DNA from: Russula earlei
Lineage: Eukaryota > Basidiomycota > Agaricomycetes > Russulales > Russulaceae
NCBI GenBank assembly: GCA_025769875.1
Contig: JAGFNK010000003.1
Coordinates: forward strand, 186,001-250,000
Length of the DNA: 64,000 nucleotides
Direction: 5' to 3'
The notes under the pieces were generated by a model. That model did not search any database and was not told the origin of the DNA. It was given only the letters and a program-made list of their open reading frames with translations. A program made the position numbers and the translations under genes. This document shows, in pieces, positions 1 through 11,279 of this stretch (within the stretch, counting starts at the first letter, position 1; every line of letters begins with the position of its first letter).

Positions 1-2170
1 ACCACAAAGTCGCACGAGGTCGCCTTCTCCAGACCCCAGGTCACGTCGACCATCCAAAAAACGGAGGGTCCATCATATGCCGCCCCGCGTCCTCAAATTC
101 CCTGACGGTATGCAAAACCTCCTCTAAGCGGTCCGGATACCTGCTAATCCAGATGTGCAAGTCGTGTCCAAGGGCATTATACCCGAAGCTGAGGCTCTAG
201 ATCTGTTCAAGATGTAATTTTCGCTTCCTAACTCCTCTGACCCTTCTAATTTTTTTTCTTTGGAGATTCTTCCATGGCTGCTCTACTTTCCTCCCTGTTT
301 TCGATGCCTCAGTTGACACGTTTGCATCTTTGCACGAGCGGTCGCCTTTTGCTGTTGATAGCATCTGCATGGTCGCTGCCAGGGTCCGTGACGGTGGAGG
401 TGAGATCTCTAGTCCTTGTCAGAGAAGAAATGGCGTTAAGCTTATTTTCGCTTCCTCAGGCAAGCCCAGCGATGTGTACAACAAATGCTTGCAAGAGGTT
501 CAGAGCATCTCATGCGCAACCCTATTCGCGCCGGTATTGCGCGTAGAGGCTGTCCAAGCAATGAGTGCGTGATTTTTTGGTATTCCAGTCACGTCCCAAG
601 GCGAGCTCCGATCATATAGTCCTTGTATCTGGATGGTCCGATAACGGCTGGCTGAGCGGTGGCCATGCCGTTCGAATGGCTTTGGAGCTCTGTGAGTCTC
701 CCTAATATCTCGATGTACAATCGTGGCTAAGCGAAGTAGCTTTGCACAAGTCCTGGCCAAAACTTCTGCGTCGCATAGAAGGCAACAAAGCCTTGAATGG
801 ACACGAAGACAGGGAGCTCATAATCGCGGCTCGTACCTGGTTCTGTCTGTACCTTTTCGAGCACCAGTGCGTTTCTTTTCTTCTGGATTTGTTCGCCATC
901 TAATGATCTGTGATAGGATGTCGTACGGCACCGGGCGTCCCGCCATTCTCACCGATGATGAGAGTATTTGGCAGTGCCGCCAATTGCTACAACATCCTTT
1001 GACTATCGAAGATGACATGCGTCTTGTCTCTATGGTAGAGCTGATGGCAATTCGGGAGCGGATCACTAATCATCTATCACCCTTCTCGCATGGACCTGTT
1101 GATGAACGCACCTTTGAGATACTGGGAAGAGCTTATGCGGAGTTCCAGCATTGGTACCAGACCTGGGATCAGGCTTTCTCTCAGAAATATGAGGACGCTA
1201 GTATGAGTATCACTCTCGAGTACCATACTCTCGACTCACTGTTTACTTAGCGTTCTACCGCCAGAGCCTGCAAATTCAACAGCTTCATGCCGAACTGTAC
1301 CACAGCGCGACGGCTCTTAGAGGCATTAACGGCCCTGAGGACGTCCAGAAGATGCCTAACTCTCAGAGGGAAGTCGCCATCAAGTCAATTCAGATTGCCC
1401 GTCAAGGTTTAGATATCACAGTCAAGTCGCATTCGTATCGAGAGGGGATGAAATATGGTGGGTTGTCCGGGAAGCGCAAGCCTACCTGGTCTGAAAAACA
1501 TTTTAGCTGTCCACTATACCCATGCCACTGCCACATTTGCTGCCTCTTTCCTTCTTCGCCTCGCGCGGTTATTGTAAGCTCTCACAGGGGGCTTTTGCTC
1601 TAGTTACGACTGACCTCTCCATCTCCCCTAGCCCCAATGAATGTAATGTTACCGAGATAAGAGGGCAGGTAGAAACGCTAGCCTCGCTCATGTCGGAAAG
1701 TAAGAATATGACATCAAAGGATTGTTCGTCTTAACTAACACATATATCATCAAGTCCCAGGCAAACGCTACGCCTTAACCCTACAGCTCATGCTGAAGAG
1801 GAACATGAAACGGAAGTCAGGGTCTTCTTCTTCCCGCTCCCCAAAACTCCCCCGTGATTCGTACCAACCCAAAGTCGAACGCCCAGCAAGCATGGCCGTC
1901 AACCAGGTGGTCAATCCGACACCAAACGTCTACGACCCGTCTGCTAGTGCTATGGTCTCGCATCAAGGTCATCATGTATACCCCGCGGGACATCCCGGCT
2001 ACATCGCCAATGCAGATTACATTTGGCGCGGGTTTGAGGCCACCTCAACGGAGCAGCTCCCTGTGTGGCTTTCTGATCAAAGTTTAGGCGGCACCTCGTT
2101 CTCTCAGAGTGGTATTGATGCATTCTTATTGCCCCCCGATTACCTTCCTCCAGCACCACAGATCTGGTAG
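1..2170 (+). CDS. Fungal-specific transcription factor (Zn-cluster family), 3' part
   Basis: This is a partial gene: the 5' end, where a Zn2Cys6 DNA-binding domain would lie, is outside the window. The visible part is the regulatory middle homology region of fungal transcription factors. Spliced pieces read FFHGCSTFLPVFD and DSICMVAARVRDGG (about 265-400), then VYNKCLQEVQSISCATLF (about 470-530), ARTWFCLYLFEHQ (about 830-870), MSYGTGRPAIL (about 918-950) and ELYHSATALRGI (about 1297-1330). The SYGTGRPA signature is typical of this family. At least seven short introns are needed; clear donors include GTGAGA at 400 and GTGCGT at 869. The C-terminus is Ser/Pro-rich and ends LPPAPQIW before the stop at 2168-2170. 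The regulated pathway cannot be told from the sequence. I saw no frame break in the visible exons. Confidence 0.82.
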
Positions 2171-2323
2171 CTTCTTACTATGACCTCCCTTACGATATCT
2201 TAATCTCGCTCTTGGTACCGTTGCTGTATTCGGTAGTAGAAATAACTGTATTCTTGAATATGATCTCTTTTTGGTTTCCATGTGTACCGGCGCAGTGGGT
2301 GTTCAGGTTCCTTAACAACTATC

Positions 2324-4703
2324 ATGTCACAAGTCTCCCCAAAATCAACCGCTAATCCCCTCCTGCCTTCCTCGTACCTGTCGGAAAGTTTGCGGTCAAA
2401 TGAAATGAACCGTGGTGACCGTAACGATCAAGGAACGTCGGAAACGTTGCGGAGCAGCGCCCGACGCTCACATCGAGTCGCGGACACTCTGCGTGACTTC
2501 GCAAATGATGATCCTGCGGAGCAATCGAACGACTCGCTGGATTCCTGGCCTACTCATGTGGAAATGAGGCCCCGGCGCAAATCTACCCTCATCCCTTCTC
2601 TTTTTCGTGGAAATCAACCTCACCGCTCTTTCTTCGGGGACAACAACTTGAAGGGTGATGAATATGAATCTGAGCCTACCGCCGCAGAGAAGGATCAGGC
2701 CCAAGTGCCCAATGGCTCGGCCAATGCCCCCCGGAGGCTATCACTATCACGGACGGCCGTGTCCTTCTTGAAAGAGAAGGTTCCGCTCCCCACCGTGCCC
2801 TGGAAACAGAAGCGTTCGACATCCCAGTCTGCGAACAGCCGTGCTCGTACGCACATCACTCACTTTCCCCCTTTTTTATTGGCTCTCTCTGCTTCGTACA
2901 ATCTCACTTACCATCACTCATCACTTTCTAGCGCTGGCCCAGCGGAAGAAGTTCATCCTCCTGCTCGCCAAAGCGTTCCTCACGTTCGGCGCGCCGTCCC
3001 ATCGTGTCGAGACGCAGCTCTTCGCGGCGGCGGACAGGCTGCTCATCCACGCCTCGTTCGCGTACATACCCGGCATCATCATGGTCTCCTTCAACGACGG
3101 CGAGACACGCACGACGGAGCTCCACTTTGTCCGCTCCAGCGGGCGCATCGCCCTCTCGGCCCTCAACAACACCCACGACGTCTACCGCGACATGTACGAT
3201 GACCGCGTCGCGGTCCAGGACGGCATCTCCGCGCTCGACGGCATCCTCCGCGCGCCGCCGTTGTACCCTCTCATCGCGCGCTGCGGCCTGGCCTTTGTCT
3301 GCGCCTCCGTCATCTGTCCTCTGGCGTTTGGTGGCAGCTTCATCGACATGTGGGTCAGCGGAACTTGCGCTTGTGTCTTGCAGTACTTGGGCCTCCAAGC
3401 CGCGGCCAAGAGCTCGGTGTACGCAAACGTATACGAGTATGTTGTCTCTCTGTGCGTCGGCGTCATACGGCTCGCTCAGCCCACACGCTGCAAATCTTTG
3501 TGCCAGGATATCTGTGTCCATCATCGTTTCGTTCGTGGCTCGTTCCTTGAGCAGCATTCCCGGTCGTCTATTTTGCTACAGCTCGATTTCCGCTGCCGGC
3601 GTCGTCTTGATCCTTCCCGGTTTCACGATATGTAGGCCGCTTTCCTTGATTCGTGCGCTCTTCACGACTCCACTCTGCTGCAGTGATAAGCGCCCTTGAG
3701 CTCACTTCTCGAAATATCTTGTGTGGTTCAGTGCGACTGATATACGCCATTATCTATACTTTCTTCCTGGTGAGCACCACCTCGTAGTAGGAAGGATGTG
3801 CTACTTCATGATCGTCTATTCGTCTGTCTGCTAAGGGCTTCGGTCTTACAATCGGTTCGGATCTTTCCATCCTTCTCGTGAATCACAAGCATTACAACTC
3901 GGTCGGCGTCATCAAGAGTAGCCTCAAGCCTGATGTCATCCACGGCATATTCACCGCCACCAACGCCTCGAATTCCACCTCTGAGTTCAACTTCGCGGGG
4001 ACTTTCGCATTCGTCAATGCCACAAACAGTCACGTCTCCCGAGGTCAGTCTCTCTCCACCCTCATCGTGCACTGCCGTGTCTCCGTTTTCGTTCACCCTC
4101 GTTCATTGTGCCGCCAGGGTGCTACCGCGACCCAAACTGGCCGTGGTACCGCCAGCCTTTCCCTTGGTGGACGATGCTCTTCCTAGTGCCGCTCTATTCG
4201 ACCTGCTCGTCTCTCTCGAATCTGCAATCCTTCAGGAGCTCTCGGCTGCCCATCATGATCGCCTTCTCGTGTTGTTCTTACACCGCGAACAAGGCCTCGA
4301 ACTGGTTCTTGTCCGACAAGGGCGCGCTCGCGCCCGCGGCTGGCGCTCTCGTCATCGGCCTTCTGGGAAACGTCTACTCGAGGTGGTCTCGCGGGACGGC
4401 CTTCACCTCGATGGTCACTGGCGTGCTCTTCCTCGTACCGGTATGTGTTCTGAAGTACCACCGTCCCTGCCTGTCTCGGTCGTCTCGGGTTCCCTCGCTG
4501 ATTACGCTTCACAGTCTGGCCTTGCCCAAGCTGGTGGTCTGACCGGAAACTACGACAGCTCCGTGCAACAGTACTACAGCAGCTTCACACTCGGCCTGCG
4601 CATGATTCAGGTTGCGATCGGCGTCACCATCGGTCTGTTCGTCAGTCAAAGTCTCATATACGCACTCAGCGCCGGGGGAAACACTGCGGACATGGCCTTC
4701 TAG
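2324..4703 (+). CDS. PRM10: ThrE/Prm10-like multi-pass membrane protein
   Basis: Member of the threonine/serine exporter-like family that includes yeast pheromone-regulated membrane protein Prm10; transport substrate in fungi is not established. The N-terminal ~180 residues are hydrophilic and Ser/Arg-rich, with no signal peptide. The conserved cytosolic-facing block begins with AQRKKFILLLAKAFLTFGAP (about 2935-2995) and PGIIMVSFNDGETRTTELHF (about 3070-3130), followed by TM segments around 3280-3420, 3510-3620 and 3700-3800. The second module starts with GCYRDPNWPWYRQPFPWW (about 4120-4175) and carries further TM helices ending in GLFVSQSLIYAL. I chose the ATG at 2324; the open frame runs further upstream but has only a GTG there. 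Several introns of about 50-75 nt interrupt it. The stop TAG is 4701-4703. The gene converges on the helicase gene, 203 bp away. Confidence 0.87.
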
Positions 4704-4906
4704 ATCACGACATTGCATGAATGTCTACTACTCTACATCACTCTACATATGATAATTACCCATGAATGTACCGGTACACACGTATTATTAGAAACAGTAT
4801 GATTTGTAACATGAGAGCGTACGCGCTCGGAACGAACATCATCCATCTGTGAGTGAAAGGGAAGACCAATGGGAGTATGGTATGTATGACGGCGCGCGGA
4901 AATGCT

Positions 4907-7900
4907 CTAACGACTGAAAAGTTGCCTGAGTTCCTCCATGCGACGTTGCATCAAGTCCTGCTTGCTGAAATGATGCCCCAGGGTCATGTTGGCCAGTTCC
5001 GTCTTCTTTTTCTGCACCTCGAGCAGGCGCGCTTCGATCGAGTTCTCGATGATGAGCTTGACGGTCGTCACGGGTCTTGTTTGGCCGAGACGGTGCTGAG
5101 GGGACAAAAAAAAAAAAAAAAGGAAAGAAAGAAAATACGCCGTGCGTGTTAATCAGTTATCAGTTTGTGGACTGCGTCCTGAACGAGCGCCGGGAATCAC
5201 GCACAATGCGATCCACCGCCTGATTCTCGACGGCGGGGTTCCTGTGAAGCGCGGACCCAGATCAGACGGTGAGGTCTCGGACGTGCGGCGCATTCTTTTA
5301 CCAGTATGGGTCCATGAGGTATACACGTTGCGCGGCAGTCAGGTTCAGGCCGACGCCTCCTGCCTTGAGGCTGACCAAGAGGACTTCACAGCCGGGATCG
5401 TTCTTCAACGCGTCCATGGCCCGACTGCGATCTTCGCGTTTCATGGTGCCATCAAGGCGATCGTAGCGAATGCGGGCGCCATCGAGGGCGTCCTCCACTC
5501 TGTCAAGCATCGACGTCCACTGGGAGCTAGTAAAGCAAAGCCAAACGTCACATGAATATCCAAACGACTGACAAGAGAAGATCATACAAGACCACGGTTT
5601 TAATGGTACCATCATCGATGATGTTTCCTTGGTCGTCGACCATCTGAACTTCCAGTGACGTGGGGTCGTAGTTGACCGAATACGGGTTGGCCTTCGAGAA
5701 TTGGACAAGGTCATCGAGTAACGCCTTGACTTTAGTCGACTGCCGGAACGACCCCGCGAGGGCCGCGCGGGCCTTCTTCTCCTTTTTCCCTGATTTCCTT
5801 TTCCCTACTGCTTCTGTGGGTATCACATCCAGGTCAAACTCTACAGCATCCGTGGGTAGCAGACTATATTGGCACGCGGGACACGGTCGGGCGACATCAG
5901 GTTCGCATTCCTGCCAGTTCGTCTTGCGCTTGAAGCAGCACGTGCAGAAGAGGTGTTGACATCGTGTCATCACAGGCCGCATCGCTTGTGCAGTGGCTGG
6001 TGAATTCGCCCGCGTATTCGCCCGCGAGGTTTTTGCTTTTCGGCTACGTTTTGCAGGTATGTTGATTTCACTGTCAGCACCGCTGCCATATCCGGATGCG
6101 GATGTTACTTCTGTGGGGCAGAGCTCGACGCCACACTCAGAACACTGGGTAGTAGCAGCTTCACGCAGCAGGGAAAATATGATCGCGGCGCGGGGAGCAG
6201 TAATGCCTTCAGCTGTGATGGCAGCCACAGTCTCTTCATAGGAAGCCTCATTCTGTGCATCAGCAAGGAGGCCTTTGCCCTTTACAAGCTCCTGATCGTC
6301 GCAAATCTGTCGAAGACGAAGAATCTTCTGCAATATCCCGACGTAGTTCTTCATGACCTCGTTCTTGTGGGACAGCTCATGAAATTCTGCTTTAGACTCG
6401 TTGAAAAACCGATCGTAGAGCTCCTGCTCCTGAGCGTCGAACTTGAGATAGCGAAGTTCATCGTTGCGTGGGGGAAGGGTCAAGATGCGCTGGCCATTCG
6501 GGGTCTTGCTCTCTTTCGTGCGGCGTAGCGTGATGCTCCTCATGATTGTCTGTAATCGGGCGACACCGAGAGGCTGACCGTATTTCACAGGAGTTCCAAT
6601 GAATTCTGTCCATGTGGCCTTGTCATCGAGAGGAGACAACTTCAAGAATTTGATCAAGGCAAACACATCGTCGAGTTTGTTTTGTACAGGCGTCCCGGTC
6701 AAACACAGCCGCCGATCTGCCATGAGATCACAAGAGGCGCGGCATGCAACCGTGTTGAGCTCTTTGATAGAGCTACGTAGACAAGTCAAAACGAACGCCA
6801 GAAAATGTTTCGATCAATGGATACTCACTGTGCCTCGTCCAAGACTACTCTGAACCAGTGTACACTCTGAAGAGGACTGGTGGCTTCCGTCCCATTGGTG
6901 GCTAGCCTCTTGCGTTTCCCATTTTTTGTGGTCTTGGCTGACTTTCCATTTACTTCGTTACCGGAATCGCTCGCAACATCTTCTCCGTCCTCGAGACTGC
7001 GAGTTTGTTTTGAGTATTCTGTAGCTAGGGTGGAATATGTAGTAATGACCACATCAAAGTTAGCAAGGAAAGTTGGGTCAGGTCGGCGAGCAGTTGCCAT
7101 GGTACACATAGACACGGAGAGGGGAGCTTGGCTTCTCCCGCGAGCTCGCCATTCCATCGTCCGACGGCTGCCCATCTGTATCCGTACCATTGGAGAACAT
7201 GGATATCAAGGTGGTCTGCGTCGACCCAAGATCTGGGTTAGTACAGCTTCCCGAGCCCCCTGAGACAGATACAAGTCCACTCCAATGCTCGCGAAACTGA
7301 TCTTCCCAATTCGCGACAGTGGACAGTGGACAGATAACCAAGGTAGCCCGACTCTTGCATTTGATACGACAAGCCCTGGCATATTTCTCCTCTGCTAGAT
7401 CATGAGCCCTTGCCTCTTTCGCTTTTGCCTTGGCAGCTGCGACAGATGTCACAGGAGGAGGAGACGGCATGCCCCATACACGATCGGCAAAATGTTCTGC
7501 AGTGAGGTCTGAATCATGAGGGAGAGGTGGAGGGGGTACCGGAGGGACAAGCGGTACAGCCTCAAACGCTTTTGCGGCTTGGAGAGTCGCAGCAATAAGA
7601 GAGACGGAAGAAATGGTCTTGCCTAGGCCCATCTTTGAACGCGCGAGGCGCACGTCAGCAGGCCAAACCTCCGCACGGCTAAGGTCGCACTCACGTCGTC
7701 GGCCAAGATGGCACTTTTGGAATCACGAGGCAGTTCGGAGTGTTCTGTCTGGGTCACGAGGTGACACCAAGTCTTCTGACCTGTGATCGGGTTAGGTACA
7801 CACTGCCACAAGGTTGAGCGTTGGCTGCCTCTGTCAATCTCTTGCTCTCTTTCGAGAAGGAAGGTCAACGCTTTCTTTTGGTGCGGATACAGAAGGGTTC

Positions 7901-9158
7901 CGATTTCGGACGCTGAACAAGCAACGTGCAGTCAAAGAAAGCAATAAACGACGCGGAGTGTACGCACGGGGTTCCGTCTCCTCGAACTCTTCATCGCCTC
8001 CCAAGTTCTTGAACAGTTCATCTACCTGAGCGCGTTGTACCTCGACGGTTTTCCCGGAAGCAGTAGGAGTCGGCCATCGGCTGGAGTTACCGCCTGGACC
8101 GCTGTAGTCGGTGCGCGAACTAGTCATGAGAGCTCGTGCGTGGCCCCCTGGGGGCGGATTGTGAGGGTTATGATAGAGAACATGAGTGGGAGTTATTGAA
8201 GGGTGTTCCAGTAGGAGCCCAGACTGGCGTAAGAAGTTTCCAACGACGGTGATGTTGCCCTTGGGTGTGTATACAAGGACTTCAAGCGGGAGAACCGGGA
8301 GCTGTACGAGCCAGGTTCACATGAGAGAAAGGCTGAGGATGGCATGATACGCACATGGCGGTTTCCCCTGCGAATTCTTGAGTCTACCCGGATTAGACCT
8401 TTCCCTAGCATGGGTCCGAGGACAGACGCGACCCTTTGCTCGACGACGGCAAAATTCTCGCCGGGAAGTATATCTCCATGGGGGCTCCTCTTGTTTGGCG
8501 TCCTGATGGAGACGGTGTCCTCGCTTCCTGCATGGTGTGGTGTGCGCTCGTACTGCAGTCGGACGGGACCCCACACTGGCTCTGAACCTGATGGCTCGGA
8601 GGGGGGAATTTCCAGGTATGCGGATGGATAGACTATGAGGGCTGTCACGTCTAGACGGCCTATGCAAACAGGTGTTTTGGGCAAGGCGTTCTCGAGTGTA
8701 GTAGGCTGTGCAGGAGGAAATTGTGGTGGTTGAGGAAGGCTGGGCGGCGGAGGGGGAGCGGGAGAAGGTGAAGGCGAGTTGGTGAGGTCGATCACGTTGC
8801 GACTCGACTGTCCTGGGGATGACGGCAAGTTGGAAGGAAAAATGGCGCTTGGCATGCTGAGGATGGATGGGCGACGGGAGCCGGCAGGCGCGGTGCTTTG
8901 CGGATATTCGGATATGGAGGAATCGGCGGAATTGGGAGAGCGGTGGCAATACGGACTGGTGGGGGGAGAAGGAGGAAGAGGGATTTGAGTCTGAGAGAGA
9001 GGTTGGAAGAAAGGGGATGGGGGCGAGGGTGCCCGACTTGAAAGGGAAAGGGAATGAAACGAGTCAAGTCGGTCGCGGCTGGGCATGGCCTGGATAGCGT
9101 TGTTGTGTGGTATGGGCGCAGATGGTGGTGGTGGTGGTACAAGATGGGGGTGTTCCAT
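4907..9158 (-). CDS. Rad5/HLTF-like SNF2 ATPase with RING finger
   Basis: Swi2/Snf2 ATPase of the Rad5/Rad16/HLTF group, which couples DNA translocation to RING E3 ubiquitin ligase activity in post-replication repair. The N-terminus is Pro/Ser-rich low complexity. A HIRAN-like segment follows (about 8200-8650) with CIGRLDVTALIVYP, FAVVEQRVASVLGPMLGKGL and LVYTPKGNITVVGNFLRQSG, the last read after a splice near 8290. Then QVDELFKNLGGDEEFEE (about 8030), Walker A MGLGKT (about 7617-7634), the DEA(H) box whose last codon is split by an intron at about 6832, and TGTPVQNKL (about 6690). The RING has CSECG near 6145, CQHLFCTCC near 5945 and CPAC near 5875. Helicase C-terminal motifs are KAGGVGLNL (about 5360) and HRLGQTRPV (about 5080). 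The stop is at 4907. An intron carries a 16-A run at 5106-5121. HIRAN-like plus RING makes Rad5/HLTF more likely than Rad16. Confidence 0.88.
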
Positions 9159-9776
9159 GTCGTGTCGTCGTCCTAGGAAGGGGACTGCGAGACTGGGACA
9201 GCCCTCTCATCCTCTCCTCCCCCGAGCGCTTTCTCGCTCGCTCTAGGCTGCTGACCCTCTCAGACTCTCACTCGCTCGCTCACTTCGACTCGCTTTCTTA
9301 CTTCACCCCTCTCCCTCCCCCGGTTATCTCGGGGACCGCCCTGCATCCCGGTCTCGGTTCTCAGGCTGGAGCAGGCTGGCTTAGTAAAGCTTCGGTCTAG
9401 GTTGAATGTTGCCATCACATTGAAGGGCGAGGGGTTGCAACGATACTGACAGCAGTCGTGTTGTGATTTCCCACACAGTACCAACTCTCACTCTGTGTTC
9501 TTTCGCGCAATCGGACATTTGGACATCGTGTAGAAACCTCTTTGAGGGTAGGGCTCATCAGCATTCAGCATGATGATCGGCGTGACTCACCCTCTCATCG
9601 TCCACCTATCTCGGAAGCGCCGCACACACTCCGTCCTCCATACAATCCTTTCTCATGGCAGATACCGTTTTCCATATACATCACATCGATGGCCATCTGA
9701 TAGTCCCCCACACACCCCTTCCAACAAATTCACCTTTGTGCTTCTGACGTACTTATCAGAGGCGGGCTCCTCGACC
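9159..9776. other. Intergenic region upstream of the Rad5-like gene
   Basis: 618 bp between the ATG of the Rad5-like gene and the 3' end of the RNase III-like gene. The part next to the helicase start is pyrimidine-rich on the + strand with repeated CTCGCT/CACTC motifs (9225-9310), as in many fungal promoters. I see no convincing coding exon, RNA gene or repeat. Confidence 0.5.
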
Positions 9777-10882
9777 CTAACGAAGTTGCGGAGAGAACGT
9801 ACAGCGGTATGAGTCCAAACCTCCGGCCCAGCCCATGGCCTGATATGCTTGTCGCGCGGCCATCTCTTTCGCCTGCTGCTTGTTTTTTCCCGTGCCCGTG
9901 CCTTTCGAAATTCCATTCACTGCAGGGCAATACCTCAGCTCCCGCTTCACCATCAAACATTCAGCTGTATTTACCAATGCACTCGACACTCCAGGTCAGA
10001 GCGTGAGGAGGTCCTGAAGGTGTTGCACCCCACTCGACCTTGACACCACGGTGCATAGCCTTTTCGTTGAACGTTGCAAGGCCAAACGAATTACCATCCG
10101 GAAGAGGCGGTGGAGGGTTCGCAGGTGGAGGCGGATTGCCTGTGTGAGCTTCTGTGGATAGTCCCGAGGATGTTGAATTTGGATCGTAATCTGGGTCTAT
10201 CAACGGATGGATCCAAGCTTTAATGCCCGGATAGCCTTTTTCGATGTACACTGCCCCCACGTAGGCGTCGAATAAATGTCGAGTCTCCTGTTCAAAGTAT
10301 GTTAGTATAAGTCATCCGCCGATCTAGCTATCTGACATTGGAACTCTTGAGCTCATCCCGTTGATCAGGGTTACAAATGACTCTGTCTCGGAGCCCGTAA
10401 TGGGTAACCCACTGGTTGTAAGCTTCATCGGACAACGCATCGTCTAGCTCTGACTGTATGGTGAATTAGTATCGACGGAAAAAGGCTGCGCACCACAATT
10501 GGGGTGGCCATGCGCGCATACTTACATCCAGTTCCACTTCGGACAACATGGGTCTCTTCTCAAAGAGTATGTCCGCGATCACCATGTTCAGCGCTCGGTT
10601 TCCAATGAAAGCGAGGCGTTCGCTATTTCCAAAGCGAGCGTTCGACACCGGAGACTGGAGGGACGAGTGGACGAATATCGCGAGCGTGGCTTCGCTTTGC
10701 ACAGTCGGGAGTGGAGGGGTGAGGGGCATGATGATGGTCCTTGTCTTGTTCTCGGATTGCTCGCGAACTCTTTTATATATCTCCCAACCAGTGGCAGGAA
10801 ATGCACTCCCGTGCGGCCTTTTGAGGGGTCGAGTGGATGTATCAGAGGGGTATTTCGAAGGCTGCGGCGAAGCAGGGGGCAT
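9777..10882 (-). CDS. RNase III-like protein with C-terminal dsRBD, catalytically degenerate
   Basis: The order of domains is an RNase III-like fold then a double-stranded RNA-binding domain. The RNase III signature reads NSERLAFIGNRALNMVIADI (about 10580-10640). Compared with the usual NERLEFLGD, the second Glu is Ala and the Asp is Asn. The second motif reads HLFDAYVGAVYIEKG (about 10245-10290), where the usual Asp is His and the Glu is Asp. Most metal-binding acids are therefore missing and cleavage is unlikely. After a Pro-rich linker (about 10090-10150) comes a dsRBD-type segment; removal of the intron at about 9924-9976 joins WSVECI to VNGISKGTGTGKNKQQA, ending with the dsRBD helix KEMAARQAYQAMGWA. 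It could be a mitoribosomal mL44-like protein or a dsRNA binder acting with silencing machinery. The ATG at 10882 is the first in frame; an upstream first exon cannot be excluded. Confidence 0.75.
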
Positions 10883-11279
10883 CGTTATCAAGGTCACACG
10901 GGCCTCGTGTCTGCTTCTGCTAGGATGTGGCGCAAGTATCAGTCTTCAAAAGGGCACGATCGAATGTCCATCGCCCGCACGGGCTTTAGGAGTCGACCGT
11001 TGAGGATGGAAGCGTGTGTGCAGGACGGAGCTCGCGGAGAGCGAACTATAATCGAGGCCCTCCGCATCCGCAGCACCTTCGTTCGCAGCTGCGAGCAAAA
11101 TGAGCCTCTGAGATAGAGCAAGGCGCTCACTCCCTGACATATACAGCGCTACGATGCATCACAATATAATATACGCTAAATGTAAATACGTGTGGGTTCA
11201 GGGTGTAGTATTCATGGTCCTTGGCGGATTATGTAGATTTAGGGTCTCGTCTCGTCGCTTCCTTCCCAAGTGTTGCCGT
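10883..11279. other. Intergenic region between RNase III-like and Mit1-like genes
   Basis: 397 bp between two genes on the minus strand. Short open frames on the minus strand (11140-10939) begin MSGSERLALSQRL and could be a first exon of the RNase III-like gene, but I cannot join them to it with convincing splice sites. No RNA gene or repeat is visible. Confidence 0.35.

Noticed and set aside
2928..3557. 209-codon Asp/Arg/Val-rich frame on the minus strand
   Set aside because: It is the antisense shadow of the conserved ThrE-like exon, caused by high GC at third positions.
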